DNA from: Candidatus Spyradenecus faecavium
GTDB lineage: Bacteria; Verrucomicrobiota; Kiritimatiellia; RFP12; DVOR01
Direction: 5' to 3'
Length of the DNA stretch: 6,651 nucleotides
NCBI GenBank assembly: GCA_018713405.1
Contig: DVOR01000192.1
Coordinates: forward strand, 1 to 6,651
Under the pieces are notes generated by a model. That model did no database searches and was not told where the DNA came from. It worked only from the letters and a program-made list of their open reading frames with translations. The translations under genes and the position numbers were made by a program. Of the stretch, positions 3,936-6,651 are shown one piece after another (the stretch's first letter is position 1; each line of letters starts with the position of its first letter).

Positions 3936-6651
3936 GACACGCGTTAACTGGGTTGGTGGCGCTGGCGATGGCCGGCGCGGCGATGGCTGTCACGCCGGGC
4001 AAGGTCTTGAAGATGGTGCCCCAGAGCGGGACCTCCAAGAGTTTCGACCTCATCACGGAGAACGGCATCACCGTGCGTGTGCAGTTCTACACGCCGCAGG
4101 TCTTTCGCATCTTGGCCGCGCCCCAGAAGCTTGAGCCTCAGCTCGACCGCCACGGCAACCCCGTGAAAGACGCCGACGGCAACGTGAAGACCTATGTCTC
4201 CGCCGATTTCTCCGACCCGAAGAACGACCCCGAGAAGGCTCAGATCCTGGTCGGCGTGCCCGAGGACGCCACCCGCGTGGTCTTTGCGGACAACCGCGAG
4301 GCCGGCACCTACACCTTCTCCACCACCGCCCTCACGCTGACCGTGGACAAGGCCGACTGCCGCTTCACCCTGATCGACCGCCTCACCGGCAAGACCGTCT
4401 GGGCCGAGACCAAGCCGCTTGACCTCGACGCCGAGAAGGGCACCACCCAGACCCTCGCCACCACCGCCGATGAGTGCTTCTACGGCGGCGGCCAGCAGAA
4501 CGGCGAGTTCGCCCACAAGGGGCGCAAAATCGCCATCCTGGCTGACGGCAACTGGAACGAGGGCGGTCACCCCAATCCCTCTCCCTTCTACCAGACCAAC
4601 ACCGGCTATGGCGTCCTTCGCCACACCTTCGCCACCGGCGAGTATGACTTCTCCGGCGAGAAGGAGATTCGTACCACCCACGCCGAGAATCGCTTCGACG
4701 CCTTCTACTTCGTGGGCGGCGACTTCGCCGGCAACCTGAACCTCTACACCCAGTTCACCGGCCGCCCGAACTTCATCCCCCGTTGGGGTCTGCAGCTCGG
4801 CGACGCCGATGCCTATATCACCCGCGACACGGAGACCCGCGAACCCGCACAGAATGAGGACGGCTCTTACAAGGAGGTCACTCCCGTCGACGCCGTGCGC
4901 GTGGCCAAGGCCTACCGTGAACACGACATGCCCTGCGGTTGGCTCCTTGTGAACGACGGCTATGGCTGCGACCATATGCAGTTGGGCTACGTGGCCGACA
5001 CGCTCGCCGGACTGGGCTTCCACACCGGCCTCTGGACCGAGGGCGCGCTTGACCGCATCAACTGGGAGGTCGGCCATGCCGGCAGCCGCGTGCAAAAAAT
5101 CGATGTCGCTTGGTCCGGTCCCGCCTACCAGCACGCCCTCGAGTGCAACAAAATCGCCGCCGAGGGCATTGAGCGCAACGCCGACGCGCGCGCCTTCGTC
5201 TGGACAGTCCAGGGCTGGGCCGGCACCCAACGCTACGGCATCTGCTGGACGGGCGACCAATCCGGCTCCTGGGATCTCATCCGCTACCACATTCCCACCC
5301 TTACCGGCTCTTCCATGAGCGGCCAGGCCTACGCCACCACCGACGTCGACGGCATCTTCGGCGGCTCCAACGAGACCTACCTGCGCGACCTCCAGTGGAA
5401 GTGTTGGACCACCGCCATCTACGCCATGAACGGGTGGAGCAACATGAACAAGAGCCCCTGGAGCTATCCCGAACCCTACCGCTCGCTCAACCGCGCCGCG
5501 CTCCTCCACAAGAACCGTATCGTTCCCTTCGTCTATTCCTACATGGCGCAGGCCTGGGCTGCTGGCGAGCCCATCGTCCGTCCCCTTGTCTACAACTTCC
5601 CCGAGGATCGGCACACCTGGGGCGATGCCGCGAAGTATCAGTTCATGCTGGGTGAGGAGGTGCTCGTCGCCCCCGTCTACACCTCCATGAAGCTCAATCG
5701 CGGCTGGCGCAAGGACATCTACCTGCCCGAAGGCACGTGGTATGACTACAACGATGGTCGCCGCATTGTCGGCCCCACCACCCTCGCGGCCTATCCCATC
5801 ACGCTCGCCACCCAACCCGTCTTCGTCCGCGCCGGGTCCATCATCCCCATGTACCCGGAGATGCTTGTCCTTGGCGACAAGCCATTCGACCCCATCACCT
5901 TCGACGTCTATCCCGACTTCTCCGGTGGGCGCGACGCCTTCTTCCGTCTCTATGAGGACGACGGCGAGACCCAAGCCTTCCGGAAGTACGATGCCTACAC
6001 CACCCAAGACGTCTGCGTCCGCACCTTCGATCGCGACGCCTACGGCCTCATTCTGGTCGGGCTCGACGCCGTCGTGGGCAATGGTTATGAGGGGATGCCC
6101 GAGGCGCGTTCCTACGAATTCCTCATCCACTGCCCGGTCGCGCCGGAGTCCGTCTTTCTCACCAACCCCGATGGCTCCGTGGGCCAGGAAATCCTCAAGC
6201 TCGACGGCGAGCGCGCCGCCACCGCCTATGCGAACGCCCGTCAGGCATGGTTCTATGACCCCGCCGAGAAAAACGGCCTCCTGCGCGTCAAGCTCGCCCG
6301 CACCCCTCTCAGCGAGACCCGCGCCTTCATCGTCCATACCAAACCCTTCTTTGCCATCCAGCCCACCGAGCCCTATCCCGTGCCCGAGGTGACCAACGAG
6401 CTCGACCGCTCCGAGTTCACCGTCACCGTCAACTCCCAGGCCGGCGACGCCCTCATCACCGCTGCCTTCGACGGCACCGAGGAGACCATGTGGCACTCCT
6501 ACTGGCGTGACGACAAGGCTCAGCCCACCACCTTCCCCTACGTCATCGACGTGGACATGAACGGCCTCTACCCCGTCAACACCGTCACCTACCTGCCGCG
6601 CGCCAACCTCGGCAACGGCGTCATCAAGGGCTACAAGATCGAGGCCGCCCG
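3932..6651 (+). CDS. Secreted GH31 alpha-glycosidase with C-terminal F5/8 type C (CBM32-like) domain, 3' end outside window
   Basis: Retaining alpha-glycosidase that removes terminal alpha-linked sugars from glycans. The 906 codons are open to the right edge. Residues 1-19 are a signal peptide (cleavage after AMA; no lipobox cysteine), so it acts in the periplasm or outside. An N-terminal beta-sandwich (about 38-270, with FYGGGQQNGEF at 183-193) precedes a catalytic barrel from about 280. Asp391 in KIDVAW is the expected nucleophile and Asp442 in WTGDQSGSW the expected acid/base; Arg435 and TDVDGIFGG (470-478) are also typical. C-terminal beta domains follow (RPLVYNFPED 550-559, YQFMLGEEVLVAPVY 569-583, IYLPEGTWYDY 596-606). 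From about 825 an F5/8 type C domain begins (AFDGTEETMWHSYW 845-858, VIDVDM 871-876, YLPR 887-890, IKGYKIEA 898-905) and is cut by the edge. The DVAW signature with this appended domain resembles GH31 enzymes acting on alpha-galactosides or alpha-GalNAc, but specificity is inference. AGGGAG 5 bases upstream fixes the ATG. Confidence 0.93.
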   Translation, partial: MRHALTGLVALAMAGAAMAVTPGKVLKMVPQSGTSKSFDLITENGITVRVQFYTPQVFRILAAPQKLEPQLDRHGNPVKDADGNVKTYVSADFSDPKNDPEKAQILVGVPEDATRVVFADNREAGTYTFSTTALTLTVDKADCRFTLIDRLTGKTVWAETKPLDLDAEKGTTQTLATTADECFYGGGQQNGEFAHKGRKIAILADGNWNEGGHPNPSPFYQTNTGYGVLRHTFATGEYDFSGEKEIRTTHAENRFDAFYFVGGDFAGNLNLYTQFTGRPNFIPRWGLQLGDADAYITRDTETREPAQNEDGSYKEVTPVDAVRVAKAYREHDMPCGWLLVNDGYGCDHMQLGYVADTLAGLGFHTGLWTEGALDRINWEVGHAGSRVQKIDVAWSGPAYQHALECNKIAAEGIERNADARAFVWTVQGWAGTQRYGICWTGDQSGSWDLIRYHIPTLTGSSMSGQAYATTDVDGIFGGSNETYLRDLQWKCWTTAIYAMNGWSNMNKSPWSYPEPYRSLNRAALLHKNRIVPFVYSYMAQAWAAGEPIVRPLVYNFPEDRHTWGDAAKYQFMLGEEVLVAPVYTSMKLNRGWRKDIYLPEGTWYDYNDGRRIVGPTTLAAYPITLATQPVFVRAGSIIPMYPEMLVLGDKPFDPITFDVYPDFSGGRDAFFRLYEDDGETQAFRKYDAYTTQDVCVRTFDRDAYGLILVGLDAVVGNGYEGMPEARSYEFLIHCPVAPESVFLTNPDGSVGQEILKLDGERAATAYANARQAWFYDPAEKNGLLRVKLARTPLSETRAFIVHTKPFFAIQPTEPYPVPEVTNELDRSEFTVTVNSQAGDALITAAFDGTEETMWHSYWRDDKAQPTTFPYVIDVDMNGLYPVNTVTYLPRANLGNGVIKGYKIEAA
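6404..6651 (+). other. F5/8 type C (discoidin/CBM32-like) domain of the GH31 protein, truncated
   Basis: Residues about 825-906 of the GH31 protein. The order FDGTEETMWHS...W, then a proline-aromatic stretch (TTFPYVIDVDM), then VTYLPR and IKGYKIEA is the recognisable run of a galactose-binding-like fold. Such domains in secreted glycosidases usually bind galactose- or GalNAc-containing glycans, or mediate surface attachment. Only the first half to two thirds is in the window, so ligand-binding residues cannot be assessed fully. Confidence 0.75.

Noticed and set aside
3944..6496. An 850-codon open frame on the minus strand opposite GH31
   Set aside because: Its product is a low-complexity run of Gly, Val, Ala and Asp with no domain, and the plus strand has clear GH31 motifs. 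The frame is open because G/C-ending codons on the plus strand rarely make stops in the antisense frame.

Overview
The window looks like chromosomal DNA from a GC-rich Gram-negative bacterium. An outer-membrane assembly protein with POTRA domains shows the double membrane. Real genes end almost all codons in G or C, which also produces long false ORFs on opposite strands. The taxon cannot be fixed from the sequence. A dnaB-bamA gene pair together with a large secreted GH31 enzyme carrying a carbohydrate-binding domain would fit the PVC group (Verrucomicrobiota, Kiritimatiellota or Lentisphaerota), but that is inference.

There are four confident protein genes. On the minus strand, dnaB (replicative helicase, 2508 to 1015) is followed 15 bases later by a BamA-type outer-membrane protein gene. 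That gene starts at 999 and runs off the left edge; its ribosome-binding site overlaps the dnaB stop codon, so the two are probably one operon. On the plus strand lies a small putative glycosyltransferase (2832 to 3614) with its own well-formed sigma70-type promoter. It is followed by a secreted GH31 alpha-glycosidase (from 3932) that runs off the right edge inside a C-terminal F5/8 type C (CBM32-like) domain. A possible 85-residue membrane protein gene (3678 to 3935) lies between them and overlaps the GH31 start by ATGA.

The 323-base gap between the divergent dnaB and glycosyltransferase genes is the most unusual non-coding part. It holds an array of four palindromic units with an exact 22-base period (2620 to 2707), centred on CCCTAAGGG-type cores. 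One match to the relaxed DnaA-box consensus lies on one side and a near match on the other. Promoter-like elements face outward on both sides. The second gap (3615 to 3931) holds a strong GC-rich hairpin, the candidate small ORF, an 8-base inverted repeat and an extended -10 element before GH31.

Functionally, the left half is housekeeping: DNA replication and outer-membrane protein assembly. The right half concerns carbohydrates: a cytoplasmic sugar transferase and an exported glycan-degrading enzyme. No mobile element, CRISPR array, tRNA or rRNA was seen.
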